Shown here one piece after another: positions 1-9,787 of a DNA stretch of 64,000 nucleotides. The stretch lies in NCBI RefSeq assembly GCF_001623075.1, contig NZ_LMCF01000067.1, positions 1 to 64,000 of the forward strand, read 5' to 3'. Positions within the stretch are counted from its first letter, which is position 1; each line of letters begins with the position of its first letter. The notes below the pieces were generated by a model. That model had not been told where the DNA came from. It did not search any database and worked only from the letters and a program-made list of their open reading frames with translations. The translations under genes were made by a program, and so were the position numbers. Origin of the DNA: Pseudovibrio sp. Ad37. GTDB lineage: Bacteria; Pseudomonadota; Alphaproteobacteria; Rhizobiales; Stappiaceae.

Positions 1-578
1 TATCAAGACTAGATGACAACGATGAAAGAATGTCTGGCCATTGAGCTAACGTAGGAACTTCAGTTTTCATTCCCCTTATGAATCACATAATGATTCCAGC
101 GGTCTACATATACTCAAATGCTCCGATCATTATACCACAGATGTTTGGCTGCGTTCGAAACTCTGCCATATAAGATTGGATAAGATAAAAGTTATTTGAC
201 ACTAGGTAGGATCGCATGGCTTCCAAGATTACTTCCATGTTCAAGTCGACACCGATCTCGAATAAAATTCAGCTCTTCAACCAAAGTATTAAAGAAATTA
301 ATTAATCATTTCTCGCGAGTGTGTCAGTACAGATTTACCCGATACGAAAGCGATCGCGCTATACGCCCCCAATACGCTGAACATAATTAAATGATTAAGA
401 TCGTCTTTTTTTTCAATCACCTTGACGATGAGTGAAGTTTGATTTTAATGCGTTCAAATCTTAAAATAACAGTGAGCAAAATGGCAAAGAAGATCCGTTT
501 TCAAAGACTGATGACATCCAATTTTCCGATGAAACTTTCGTCACATCACTTTTCATATTTGTGTGAGATGGAAAACGA
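1..578. other. AT-rich leader region with no clear gene
   Basis: This stretch upstream of the exported-protein gene is AT-rich and has no long reading frame with protein-like character. The only candidate is a very short frame at 216-305, listed separately. No dusA fragment or attachment-like sequence was found here, so the left boundary of the proposed island is not in this stretch. Confidence 0.6.
216..305 (+). CDS. Possible 29-residue small protein
   Basis: A short frame starts with ATG at 216 and ends at TAA 303-305. It is preceded by a good purine-rich ribosome binding site (AGGTAGGA at 205-211, spacing about 4 bases). The product is basic (several Lys, one Phe-Lys pair) with no recognisable motif. 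A longer overlapping frame in another phase (196-390) has no visible start signal and a composition unlike protein. This may be chance or the relic of a larger gene. Confidence 0.18.
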   Translation: MASKITSMFKSTPISNKIQLFNQSIKEIN

Positions 579-1364
579 ATGATGAGAGACACTTTAAGCC
601 TGATTTTCTTTAGCTACTTCCGATCACAAAAAGAGACACCTCTATCTGCGTGTTTAGAAGCCTACAAGAAGTTCTTAGCGTTTCTGCGAACTGTCATTTT
701 CATGGTGTGCGCTGGGTATATTCTCTTGCCATTCTCTGCTTCCGCAGAAGCCGCTTCACCAGATTTGAGTTGTTTGGATGGGCTTGAACAGAAATTAGAT
801 GGTGTCTCGTCCACCAAGTCCATTCAGTTCTGCGATGATTACCATCCAGGCTGGATTTTCCGCATACACCCTTACACGGGGTATCGCGGTGTTTTAACCA
901 ATGGTTCCGCTTTAAGACTCTTCAGTTTCAGGCAACCCAATTGGCGACGTGGCGAACCAAACACACTCGATATCGAACTAAGCCGCTATAATAATAGTGT
1001 TTTTTCTGTACATATCCGAGATGGCGATAAGCTCTACAAAGAAAACGGCAAAAGAACGTACTTTCTTTGGGGTGCTGACACATTTGAGGCAGGAGGATTA
1101 ACGGGTCCTTACGGCGGTAAATGGGATCCTGCGCGTTTTATTCGCTGTCTGACCTTGGCCGGATATGGCTGCGTTACTTACTACGACGTTATTGTCTGCC
1201 CAAAATACCGCTATCCATCCTCTCCTCAAGACGAGGCCGATCCCATCATGTCCATTAGCACCGACACGCCCGTAACCAGCGAAGACTTGCTAGCTAATTT
1301 TGAGCAAGCACATGTTCTGGTGGAAGAAGCGTTGCAACGTTTACTCATTCATACCTGCAAATAA
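579..1364 (+). CDS. Exported six-cysteine protein of unknown function
   Basis: I do not recognise a family. The 261-residue product has a long N-terminal extension, then a basic stretch and a hydrophobic segment (about residues 30-52) ending in an Ala-rich region that looks like a signal peptidase I site, so it is probably exported. A shorter start at Met42 (702) would give a compact signal peptide. The mature part has six cysteines (three possible disulfides), many Tyr/Gly/Trp residues and no repeats. Its stop codon touches the first possible start of the giant RTX gene, so the two are probably cotranscribed and translationally coupled. It could be a partner, inhibitor or surface anchor of that protein; this is inference from position only. 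Confidence 0.7.
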   Translation: MMRDTLSLIFFSYFRSQKETPLSACLEAYKKFLAFLRTVIFMVCAGYILLPFSASAEAASPDLSCLDGLEQKLDGVSSTKSIQFCDDYHPGWIFRIHPYTGYRGVLTNGSALRLFSFRQPNWRRGEPNTLDIELSRYNNSVFSVHIRDGDKLYKENGKRTYFLWGADTFEAGGLTGPYGGKWDPARFIRCLTLAGYGCVTYYDVIVCPKYRYPSSPQDEADPIMSISTDTPVTSEDLLANFEQAHVLVEEALQRLLIHTCK

Positions 1365-4300
1365 GTGAAATTTAATATGACTAATACCTTGAGTCAGCAA
1401 ACAATAGACGAGTTACAAACTTCAGTAGATGCAGGTAATTTCACTCAATTTTATCACACTCTTTATCAAAATGGGTCAATCATCGCTGGCTTATATATAC
1501 CAGGCCCAACAGGTCAGGGTATCTTTGGCAATTTCTCCCACGAACATGTCAGCGACGTGGTTGGGCACGACCTGTTCGAAGCGGAACGGGATAAAATTTC
1601 CCGAACCATTGCTACAGGTGTGCTTGAAATCATAACCAAAAATATCGATGCATCTGGGCAAATAGTATTACCCTCAGATCAACAAATTCTCGCTGAAGAG
1701 ATCCGGATTTTTACGGAGGAATTGAGGTATCCCACAGAAGCTTATCCGGGACACGAGCTGATTGACGTCACAAATATGACAGTCCCAGGATCCATTGAAG
1801 GTAATTTCTTAAATGATATCAGCACTTTTTTTGAAGCCCTGGGACAGAATACCGAACGCCATTATCTACTGAATGATCAAATTCTGACATTTTCTGAAGC
1901 TATCGATCAAGGAGCCAAACTTACTTTCCCTGTACCTCCAGGGAACTGGAGTCCGGGGAGTACGGGCGTGATGGTTGGTCCTGATGGGGACCAGTTGCAA
2001 ATAGCAACCGGTGTTTTTGATTACAAAGGCGAGCGTTTTCATCAGGGCAACTTAGAAGAAGAGGGTGGCGTTCTATTTGCTAATACCGCCACCTTTGGCC
2101 GGGTTGCTGTTGGGTTAACTGATGCTCGAGCAGTTGCCCTCGTCGTTAACCTATTCGAAAACCCATTTTCTGACTATCTTAGCGCTGATGGTTGGTTCTC
2201 CTCTGACACCACAGATGAGTTCTCAGGAACAGGCTTTGATACCGCTCAATATGGGTTTGACATCTTAACGTCGTTCACTCATGGAAACAGTCAGGAACCG
2301 CTAGATAACTTTGGGGCCAACTTTGATAGTATCCGGGAAGGATTGCTGATTACAGGAGGCAACTGGAGAGTCGATTCTGTGACTACCAATACGCCTGGAT
2401 TTTGGGTGGGAATAAATGCAGCGATTTCTGACGGTTATCAACCCGGTCGTAGTAACATTATACAAACCACAGCAAGTGCTGAGGTTGCCAAACTCTGGGA
2501 TCCCCTTGACCAAAGCAATTATGGCCTTCTGGACATCAATGATGTCAACTTTGCAACATCCTATCTAACAGGTTGGTCAACTGGCCTTGCTGAGATTGAC
2601 CCGCTCGTGCTTGATCTTGATGAGGATGGGATAGAGCTTACGCCGTTCTCTGACCAACAGATCTATTTTGATATGGACAATGACGGCGCCTTAGAGCGCA
2701 CAGGCTGGGTAGGTGCTGACGACGCGATGCTGGTGGATGACCGCAATGGCGATGGTCAGATCAACGACATTACAGAAACTTTATCAGAGTATTATGGTGC
2801 TGCTGCCGGTACAGGTGCTGTCTATGATGATGGGTTTGATGCTCTTTCTGTTTTTGATAGCAACAATGATGGGCGGGTCGATGCCTCAGATGCAAACTTC
2901 GGCTCGCTAAAAATCTGGCAGGATGAAAACCAGAATGGTCGCTCAGAAGCGGATGAGCTGAAAACTTTGGATGAGGCTGGAATAACCGCTATTTCCCTGC
3001 ACAACTCCTCTGATGGTTCCTTTACGGGGGGCAACGAGGTGCGCAGCCGGTCAACCTATAAAATTGGAGACCGTGAACGTACCATCGCCTCAGTGAACTT
3101 CATTTCTGACCCCAACGGCTTGACACAAGAAGCCCAAGGCTCTGGAACAACTGTCACTATTGAAGGTGGCAGTAGCGTTTACACTGCCGGAGATGAGAAG
3201 GGTGAGACCATCAATCTAGCTCTTAAAGGTGTCACCAGTGGGATTGGGTCGGATGGAGACGATGATGTCATCGGCGATGAAAACGACAACTGGCTTGTGG
3301 GTGGACGAGGCAAAGACCGCCTGAATGGCGGGGCCGGCAACGACTATATTGTCGCAGATGCAGAAGACCTGTTGGACGGTCAGGATGGCATTCATGGCGG
3401 TTCAGGTTTCGATGTCGTCCAGTTCGTTGGAAATAAAGGTGTCACGTTCCACATGCAGCAAAGCCAAGTGGAAATGGCAATCGGAACTGCTCATGACGAT
3501 GTACTGGCAGCGGGTTCTTCAGATCAAGCCATCATCAATGGTGGTGCTGGTGATGACATGCTGCTGGGAGGGTCTGCAGACGATGTCCTCAACGGCGAAG
3601 AAGGAACAGATATACTCTACGGCTTTCACGGGGATGATCTGCTCCGTGGTCATCGCGGGAGCGACATGCTGAACGGAGGTGATGGCAATGATATCCTCCT
3701 AGGAGGTTTGGGCCAAGATATTTTATATGGTGAAGGCGGTGAAGATCTTCTGGATGGAGGAACTGGCAATGACCGTTTAGACGGTGGCGATGGCTATGAT
3801 GTTGCCGAATATTCCGGCTCATACGCAGACTATCTTGTGACCAAAAATGCAGATGGCAGCTACACCGTTGCTGATCGACGCGCCAATGGCGCAGACGGCG
3901 TTGATAGTTTAGCTAACATTGAAGCACTCAACTTCGCTGACATTAACGAAGTACAGCTTGATGGCGGCAACCCTATGCCTGTCAAGGACACTGTTCGTCT
4001 GGCACCGCAAGCTGATGGTCATACCTACCGCATTCCTGTTTCAAATCTGTTGAGCAACGATCTGGATTACCAGGAAGATGATCTCCAGATTCAGGAAGTT
4101 TTTGCTGCTGTTGGAGGCACTGTTTCTATCTCAGGAAACGAGGTGGTCTTTGTCGTCGCTGAAGGCTTTGCTGGCATTCCTACTTTCTCGTATAAAATCA
4201 GAGACGAACATGGCAATCGCGGCCTGCAGGTCGGCGTCACTGGAACCAATCAATCTACTGAGATGACCGCTAAAGTCACTCTTGTTTTAGAAGGTCACCC

Positions 4301-7300
4301 GCAAGATCCGCAGTTCCTGGAACAATGGTACTTACCTGAAATCAATGTTCTGCCGGTCTGGGAGGACTACACAGGCCAAGGTGTCAGGGTTGGAATTTTT
4401 GAACCGGGCCCATGGAACGCTGAAGACTATGGACAGGTTGACTACAGTCATCCGGACTTGCTGCCCAATATTGATGATGAAGCGTTGCGCACGCAAAATC
4501 CAAACATTGAACCGACACAGCATGCTACATTGGTGGCCGGTGTTATTGGCGCTGCACGCAATGACATTGGATCCGTTGGCGTTGCTTATGATGCAACGCT
4601 TACAAGCGAAGGTATTCGGGAGAGCGATCTCAACCCACTGTTCAACTGGCAACGATACGATATTGCCAACAACAGTTGGGGGACAGAAGATCTTTTTGCG
4701 AACGCAGTCGTCGACCAAAATGGCAACTCTGTAAGCACAACGCTGCTTGAACAGGCGACAGGCTCAGGACGTATTGAACTGGGAACAATTGTTGTGGTCT
4801 CTGGTGGTAATGACCGACAGGAAGGGCATGACACCAACGCCCATGACCTTACAAACAGCCGTTACTCCATCACTGTGGGCGCGATTAACGCTGAAGGAGA
4901 TCTTGGAAATCTTCAAATCGCACAAGATCCGTTTTCCAATCCCGGTGCGTCCATTCTCGTCTCAGCTCCGGGCTCTAATGTGACTTCGACATCTCGCCTC
5001 GTTGAAAATGATAACGGCTCAACCTTTGGCGACGATTATGAGGCAACTCAAGGCACATCCTTTGCAGCGCCAATCGTCTCAGGCGTGGTCGCTTTGATGC
5101 TAGAAGCAAATCCGTTGTTAGGCTGGCGTGATGTTCAGGAAATTCTTGCTCTTTCTGCCAAGCAAGTCGACGATCCCTCTACCGAGTGGTCTACCAATGG
5201 TGCCTCAACCTGGAACGGCGGCGGTATGCACTACAGCCATGACTATGGCTTTGGCTTGGTGGATGCACATGCAGCTGTTCGGCTTGCTGAGACCTGGCAA
5301 GAGCGCAGTGTTTCAGCGAACGAAATTACAGTTGCCGCTGAAAGCGATGCGAAGGATCTGGCAATTCCGGATAATGGAAGAGCTCTCCGCAGTACGATTT
5401 CTGTTGGTGAGGACATCGCACTTCAAAATATTGAAGTTCTTCTGGACCTGCAGCACCAGCAACTCGGAGATCTTGAGATCATTCTTGTTGGCCCGGACGG
5501 GACTGAAAGCATTTTGATCAACCGGCCTGGTGTTTCCTTGGAGGCAGGTAGCTCAGATCGTGGATATGGTAATTTCAATCAGACCTGGCTGACAACAAGC
5601 ACAAATCATTGGGCAGGACAAAGTGCCGGCGACTGGACGCTGATCGTCAAGGATACTCAGAGCGGAAAGACTGGAACGCTGCAGAACTGGGAACTTCGTC
5701 TTTACGGTGATCAAGCTGCTGATAACAGCACTTATGTCTATACCAATGAGTTTGCAGAAATCGGCACAAGAGATCGCACTATCATTACAGACACTGAAGG
5801 TCTTGATATCATCAACACAAGTGCTGTGTCAGGTGATGTGGTGATTGACTTAAGTGGCACTCACCAGACTTCCATTTCAGGCAAAAGCATCACCTTTAGC
5901 AGTGGGACTGTTATTGAGAATGCTTTCTCAGGGGATGGCAATGATAAGCTCTATGGGAATGCTGCAGCCAACACCCTTAGTGGTGGCAGAGGCAATGATG
6001 AGCTTTATGCTCATTTCGAAGAGACCACAGAAGAGGTTGCTGGCAACCGCGTTTACCTGCAGGGCGACAAGCAAGTACGCCAGCTTACTGGCGATGTCGA
6101 CATCATCTCTATTGAGGATGCTCAAGAATTTTATGTATCGAGCACCAGTGTTGGGATCACATCTTCGGGTGGGCAGCTCGTGGCTCTGGGCAGCAACCAC
6201 TACGCCGGTTTTGATGTCAACAATGATCTTGTTGATCTGAGTTCTCTTACGTCCGTTTCATCATTTGAAGATCTGATCATAACAAACAGAATTACGCTTA
6301 ATAACATCACATGGGCTGGTATTGCGGCACCAGATGGCGGCATGATTTTGCTTGCAGGTGTCGATGCGGCTGATTTGACCAGTAACAACTTCATCTTTGC
6401 CGATCAGTCTGCGGGCGATACCCTTTATGGTGGAGAGGGCGACGATAAACTCTTCAGCAGCTCTGGAAGCGACCACCTGGATGGTGGGGCTGGCAATGAC
6501 CTTGCCATTTACGCGGATGGGAAAGACAACTACGCTATATCGATACTGAACAATAAAGTTCTGATTACAGATACGCGTGACGGTACGAGTGATACTCTTG
6601 TCGATGTAGAGGTACTTCAGTTCAATGGCATCAAATATCAAGTTACAGATCTCATCAACTTTAAGCCAGAAGTCGGAACAGTAAATCTTGGCAGTCTTGC
6701 TGAGGACAACTCACGGCTTATTACCCAGACAGAATTACTCTCACAAACAGTTGACATCAATGGTGACGCACTAGCTATATCTTCTGTTGCTGTTGATCCG
6801 GGCTTCGGAACAATGATGGATCAAGGAAATGGATCTTGGCTATTTACACCTTCGGCCAACTTCCACGGTGAAAATGTTGAGATCAGTTTTGTTGTTTCAG
6901 ATGGAGAATTTGAAGTTCCAGCGAAAGCACTTCTGGATATAACTTCGGTAAATGATGCTCCAGAAGTAATCCTGATCCCACCTACTCAAACCGCGTTGGA
7001 AGGCTCAACCTGGCAATATGTTCTTCCGGCAAACAGTTTTAAAGATGCAGACGGTGATGACTTAGTCATCACAGCTGCTCTTGCTGATGGATCACCGCTA
7101 CCGGATTGGCTTGAGTTTGACACCCAAACTCAAGCATTTAGCGGCATACCGCCAACAGACAGTGTGTCTTCTCTAGACATAAAAGTGACAGCATCTGACG
7201 GCTCAATCTCAACATCATTACCCTTGCAGTTACAGATAGAGGCTGCCAATAGCGCTCCGACTCTGTTCCAACCAATCTTGGATCAAAACACTGATGAAGA

Positions 7301-8831
7301 TGAGGTTTGGACATTTACGCTGCCCGTTGAGACATTTGTTGACGCTGATGATGACACACTGGCTTACTCAGCAACACTGTCAGATGGTGGGGCGTTGCCT
7401 AGTTGGTTGTCTTTTGATGCTAGCGCGCAAGCACTATCTGGCACCCCTCCGCAAGACTTCAATGGACGTATATCACTCGTAGTGATTGCCGATGATGGAC
7501 TTGAAACAACATCAGCGGCCTTTGACTTAACTGTGGCACCAATCAATGACGCACCGGTTGCAACCATTGAGCAGTCATTTTCGGCATCGAAAAACCAGGA
7601 GAGCATCATCGAAGTCAGCGCGATAACTGACGGATTTAGAGATGTTGATGGTGACGACCTTATTGTCCTGTCTGTGGATTCTGCACAACATGGAACAGCA
7701 GTCCTGACTGCTGAAGGAAACATCGTGTTCACGCCTGAGAAAGATTATATAGGCGAGGCATCAATAACGTATACAGTGTCAGATGGCCATGGTGGCAATG
7801 TATCTGGGTCCTCTATGATTACGGTTGCTGAGCAAGTTGATTTTGACCCCGCGACACTTGATGGATACATCGGCACCACAGGAGACGACAATATCCGCGG
7901 CGGGTTTGAAGACGATGAGATTTTTGGCGACAAGGGCGATGACGAGCTAGATGGTTCTTTTGGAGCGGACACCTATTACTATCGTAAAGACGATGGCAAC
8001 GATGTGATCAGTGACTCATTTGGGGAAAGCAAGCTCATTCTAACAGACTTATCTGCTGAAGACATATCTATCTCACGAGAAGACAGCTTCAGTGATGTGG
8101 TCATCAAAATCATCGCGACGGATGAGACTATAACTTTCTCTTGGCACGCTGATATTTCTATCTCCTTTGCAGATGGCACAACCTGGACACCAGAAGATGT
8201 TACAAATAATACAACAGTAATGGAACGCGACCCATTCGATGTTGTAGCAGTAGAGGTTGACGTCGACCTCGTTATTCCTTCAGATTCAACATTTGAGTCT
8301 GTCACTGACGATGAGTTCAAGCCAATTAGTGAACGTGATGCGGATCTTATAGACGATCTAACATTACATCCAATAATGCCAGAAAGCGCTGTGGTCGTAC
8401 CTATTTCTCCTGTCGACTTTGACTTTGTGGATGTGCGCATTGGCCGTGATTTTACTTCAGATTTACGGCTGAGCCCCATTACTGACGACGAGTTCAAATC
8501 AGTTAGTGAACCTGGTGTGGATCTTAATGACGACCTAACATTGCATCCAATAATGCCAGAAAGTGCCGTGGTCGTGTCTCCTTCTCATGCCGAATTTACA
8601 TTTGGTAATGTAGATGTTGGGCAAGAAATTACATTAGATCTGAGTCTGAAACCGACCTTGGTCGACGATTTACTTCCATTGGGCATAGGCGTTGATGATT
8701 TGATAAACAACATAGAGCTTACTCCAGTGGCGATAGACAGTGCAGTAATTAACACCGAACTTCTTAGCGACATTACCCGAACAGCAGTTACGAGAGGTGA
8801 AGTAATACAAGATGACTTTGCCTTCGCTTAG
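1365..8831 (+). CDS. Giant RTX adhesin-like protein with kexin-type S8 protease domain
   Basis: A secreted mosaic protein of 2,488 residues, probably a type I secretion substrate. GTG at 1365 or ATG at 1377 may start it; neither has a strong ribosome site, fitting coupling to the upstream gene. Modules in order: an unrecognised N-terminus (1-410); an Asp-rich calcium-binding module (about 415-600); RTX nonapeptides (626-816); a cadherin-like stretch (866-955); an S8 subtilase domain (986-1310) with His1053, Asn1149 and Ser1232 visible; a proprotein-convertase P-domain (1336-1450); two short RTX blocks (near 1523 and 1683); a cadherin-like module, two He_PIG-like modules and another cadherin-like module (1776-2156); a last RTX block with an associated C-terminal domain (2166-2280); three 60-residue repeats (2314-2462). 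The C-terminus ends in DDFAFA, acidic then hydrophobic as in type I signals. The expected catalytic Asp is Glu1013. No type I exporter genes are in the window. Confidence 0.9.
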   Translation: MKFNMTNTLSQQTIDELQTSVDAGNFTQFYHTLYQNGSIIAGLYIPGPTGQGIFGNFSHEHVSDVVGHDLFEAERDKISRTIATGVLEIITKNIDASGQIVLPSDQQILAEEIRIFTEELRYPTEAYPGHELIDVTNMTVPGSIEGNFLNDISTFFEALGQNTERHYLLNDQILTFSEAIDQGAKLTFPVPPGNWSPGSTGVMVGPDGDQLQIATGVFDYKGERFHQGNLEEEGGVLFANTATFGRVAVGLTDARAVALVVNLFENPFSDYLSADGWFSSDTTDEFSGTGFDTAQYGFDILTSFTHGNSQEPLDNFGANFDSIREGLLITGGNWRVDSVTTNTPGFWVGINAAISDGYQPGRSNIIQTTASAEVAKLWDPLDQSNYGLLDINDVNFATSYLTGWSTGLAEIDPLVLDLDEDGIELTPFSDQQIYFDMDNDGALERTGWVGADDAMLVDDRNGDGQINDITETLSEYYGAAAGTGAVYDDGFDALSVFDSNNDGRVDASDANFGSLKIWQDENQNGRSEADELKTLDEAGITAISLHNSSDGSFTGGNEVRSRSTYKIGDRERTIASVNFISDPNGLTQEAQGSGTTVTIEGGSSVYTAGDEKGETINLALKGVTSGIGSDGDDDVIGDENDNWLVGGRGKDRLNGGAGNDYIVADAEDLLDGQDGIHGGSGFDVVQFVGNKGVTFHMQQSQVEMAIGTAHDDVLAAGSSDQAIINGGAGDDMLLGGSADDVLNGEEGTDILYGFHGDDLLRGHRGSDMLNGGDGNDILLGGLGQDILYGEGGEDLLDGGTGNDRLDGGDGYDVAEYSGSYADYLVTKNADGSYTVADRRANGADGVDSLANIEALNFADINEVQLDGGNPMPVKDTVRLAPQADGHTYRIPVSNLLSNDLDYQEDDLQIQEVFAAVGGTVSISGNEVVFVVAEGFAGIPTFSYKIRDEHGNRGLQVGVTGTNQSTEMTAKVTLVLEGHPQDPQFLEQWYLPEINVLPVWEDYTGQGVRVGIFEPGPWNAEDYGQVDYSHPDLLPNIDDEALRTQNPNIEPTQHATLVAGVIGAARNDIGSVGVAYDATLTSEGIRESDLNPLFNWQRYDIANNSWGTEDLFANAVVDQNGNSVSTTLLEQATGSGRIELGTIVVVSGGNDRQEGHDTNAHDLTNSRYSITVGAINAEGDLGNLQIAQDPFSNPGASILVSAPGSNVTSTSRLVENDNGSTFGDDYEATQGTSFAAPIVSGVVALMLEANPLLGWRDVQEILALSAKQVDDPSTEWSTNGASTWNGGGMHYSHDYGFGLVDAHAAVRLAETWQERSVSANEITVAAESDAKDLAIPDNGRALRSTISVGEDIALQNIEVLLDLQHQQLGDLEIILVGPDGTESILINRPGVSLEAGSSDRGYGNFNQTWLTTSTNHWAGQSAGDWTLIVKDTQSGKTGTLQNWELRLYGDQAADNSTYVYTNEFAEIGTRDRTIITDTEGLDIINTSAVSGDVVIDLSGTHQTSISGKSITFSSGTVIENAFSGDGNDKLYGNAAANTLSGGRGNDELYAHFEETTEEVAGNRVYLQGDKQVRQLTGDVDIISIEDAQEFYVSSTSVGITSSGGQLVALGSNHYAGFDVNNDLVDLSSLTSVSSFEDLIITNRITLNNITWAGIAAPDGGMILLAGVDAADLTSNNFIFADQSAGDTLYGGEGDDKLFSSSGSDHLDGGAGNDLAIYADGKDNYAISILNNKVLITDTRDGTSDTLVDVEVLQFNGIKYQVTDLINFKPEVGTVNLGSLAEDNSRLITQTELLSQTVDINGDALAISSVAVDPGFGTMMDQGNGSWLFTPSANFHGENVEISFVVSDGEFEVPAKALLDITSVNDAPEVILIPPTQTALEGSTWQYVLPANSFKDADGDDLVITAALADGSPLPDWLEFDTQTQAFSGIPPTDSVSSLDIKVTASDGSISTSLPLQLQIEAANSAPTLFQPILDQNTDEDEVWTFTLPVETFVDADDDTLAYSATLSDGGALPSWLSFDASAQALSGTPPQDFNGRISLVVIADDGLETTSAAFDLTVAPINDAPVATIEQSFSASKNQESIIEVSAITDGFRDVDGDDLIVLSVDSAQHGTAVLTAEGNIVFTPEKDYIGEASITYTVSDGHGGNVSGSSMITVAEQVDFDPATLDGYIGTTGDDNIRGGFEDDEIFGDKGDDELDGSFGADTYYYRKDDGNDVISDSFGESKLILTDLSAEDISISREDSFSDVVIKIIATDETITFSWHADISISFADGTTWTPEDVTNNTTVMERDPFDVVAVEVDVDLVIPSDSTFESVTDDEFKPISERDADLIDDLTLHPIMPESAVVVPISPVDFDFVDVRIGRDFTSDLRLSPITDDEFKSVSEPGVDLNDDLTLHPIMPESAVVVSPSHAEFTFGNVDVGQEITLDLSLKPTLVDDLLPLGIGVDDLINNIELTPVAIDSAVINTELLSDITRTAVTRGEVIQDDFAFA
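8304..8750 (+). repeat. Three in-frame ~60-residue repeats at the C-terminus of the giant protein
   Basis: Units begin near 8304, 8481 and 8661 (periods 177 and 180 bases). Units one and two share the motif TDDEF and then DDLTLHPIMPESAVVV, and are almost identical at the DNA level around 8346-8395 and 8523-8572. Unit three is degenerate (VDDLL, then IELTPVAIDSAVI). The near-identity of the first two indicates recent duplication. Confidence 0.85.
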
Positions 8832-8858
8832 CTAAACCGATCTGATAAAATCTAAACC

Positions 8859-8905
8859 TCCCCTTTCCATCCTTGATGAGCGCTGCATCTGGATCGGAGA
8901 GGGGA
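8859..8905 (+). terminator. Hairpin after the giant gene
   Basis: The arms 8859-8872 and 8891-8905 can pair over about 14 base pairs with one bulge and one G-U pair. It lies 28 bases after the stop codon. There is no strong T run after it, so it may be a weak or Rho-assisted terminator. Confidence 0.45.
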
Positions 8906-9211
8906 AGCCTGAATGCTTATCGTTTGCGAGCTATAACCTAAGGTCGCAATATTTGCCTCACCGCTTTGTTTGGGATAGGGTTTCAAGCTTGAGGCGATAT
9001 AAGCCTTGTCTTGAAATAAAAGACATTAATGATAATAGTATCTTATCTCTTAAGTTAGCGCCTATGGGGAGTACTCCCTTCTATCCAACTATCTGCAGCA
9101 GTTGGAGTAAGTCTTCACTTCCCGGGTCGCAATTGGTTTTTGAACCCATCAAGCTATCTGGTGGAAACTGTGATGGAAGATATAATTGTAGAACTCGATA
9201 TAGGTGTACAG
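8906..9211. other. Intergenic stretch without a supported gene
   Basis: A reading frame of 89 codons exists at 8953-9222, but it has no ribosome site, is rich in Cys/Ser/Arg as random frames are, and runs into the end of the opposite-strand gene. I see no other structure here. Confidence 0.6.
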
Positions 9212-9730
9212 TTAGCTCGTAGTGCAGACCTCTTCGGCTGCCAGAACAGCTTCTTCTTTACTATTGCGCTGCCCGTCTTCAATTAACTCTCGGCCTCTGG
9301 TCACAATGAAGTACCAATAAACCCGTCCTCCCTCTTCTGTGTATCTGTCAACACGCATGAGTATGTCTGGGTCGTCTGGTACACGGCCAATGCCTTTCCC
9401 GTCACCAATCCTTGCCCCTTCAGCTGGCCCCCAAACGTACTTCAATTTCTTCATTTCTTCTCTCTCAGGCGCATGTGCAATAAGAGCGCCAACATAATGC
9501 GAGTAGGCAACCTGAGCGGCTATCGTCCCAAGTGCCTTGGTTGCTTCCCCTCCGGATGCTCTCACGAGAGCCTCATGCAAAATTTGCCATTGCCACATAA
9601 GGGCAGGGGGCATTGCAAGCTCTTCCCAAAGCAAAATTGCCACTTCATAGGACTGCATGGACGCGCCGACAAAAGTGTTTCTCTTGCCTTCCTTCTCTTT
9701 CCAGTAAAAGCCGGGTAACCACTGCATCAC
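9212..9730 (-). CDS. Hypothetical protein of the integrase-linked island
   Basis: I do not recognise this 172-residue soluble protein. It is Trp/Tyr-rich at the N-terminus, then helical with Ala-rich stretches, and has a charged C-terminal half with a pattern of alternating strand-like segments (about residues 125-150). No signal peptide or membrane segment is visible. ATG at 9727 is an alternative start one codon in. It sits 57 bases after the recombinase stop on the same strand, so it may be cotranscribed with the recombinase, as small island or prophage genes often are. Function is unknown. Confidence 0.6.
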   Translation of the reverse strand: MMQWLPGFYWKEKEGKRNTFVGASMQSYEVAILLWEELAMPPALMWQWQILHEALVRASGGEATKALGTIAAQVAYSHYVGALIAHAPEREEMKKLKYVWGPAEGARIGDGKGIGRVPDDPDILMRVDRYTEEGGRVYWYFIVTRGRELIEDGQRNSKEEAVLAAEEVCTTS

Positions 9731-9787
9731 TTAGCTCATGTTCATTATTTGTTCTCATTATGGATATGAGATAATGAAGTGTCAAAC

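Noticed and set aside
3240-3810. Regularly spaced similar DNA units in the giant gene, CRISPR-like at first sight
   Set aside because: They are 27-base coding repeats for RTX nonapeptides (GGxGxDxxx) in one frame, with diverged sequence and no spacers.
4332-4734. Overlapping long frames on both strands inside the protease region
   Set aside because: They are shadows of the main gene: no ribosome sites and low-complexity, Cys/Met/Arg-skewed products.
8953-9222. An 89-codon plus-strand frame
   Set aside because: No ribosome site, random-like composition, and it runs into the end of the opposite-strand gene.
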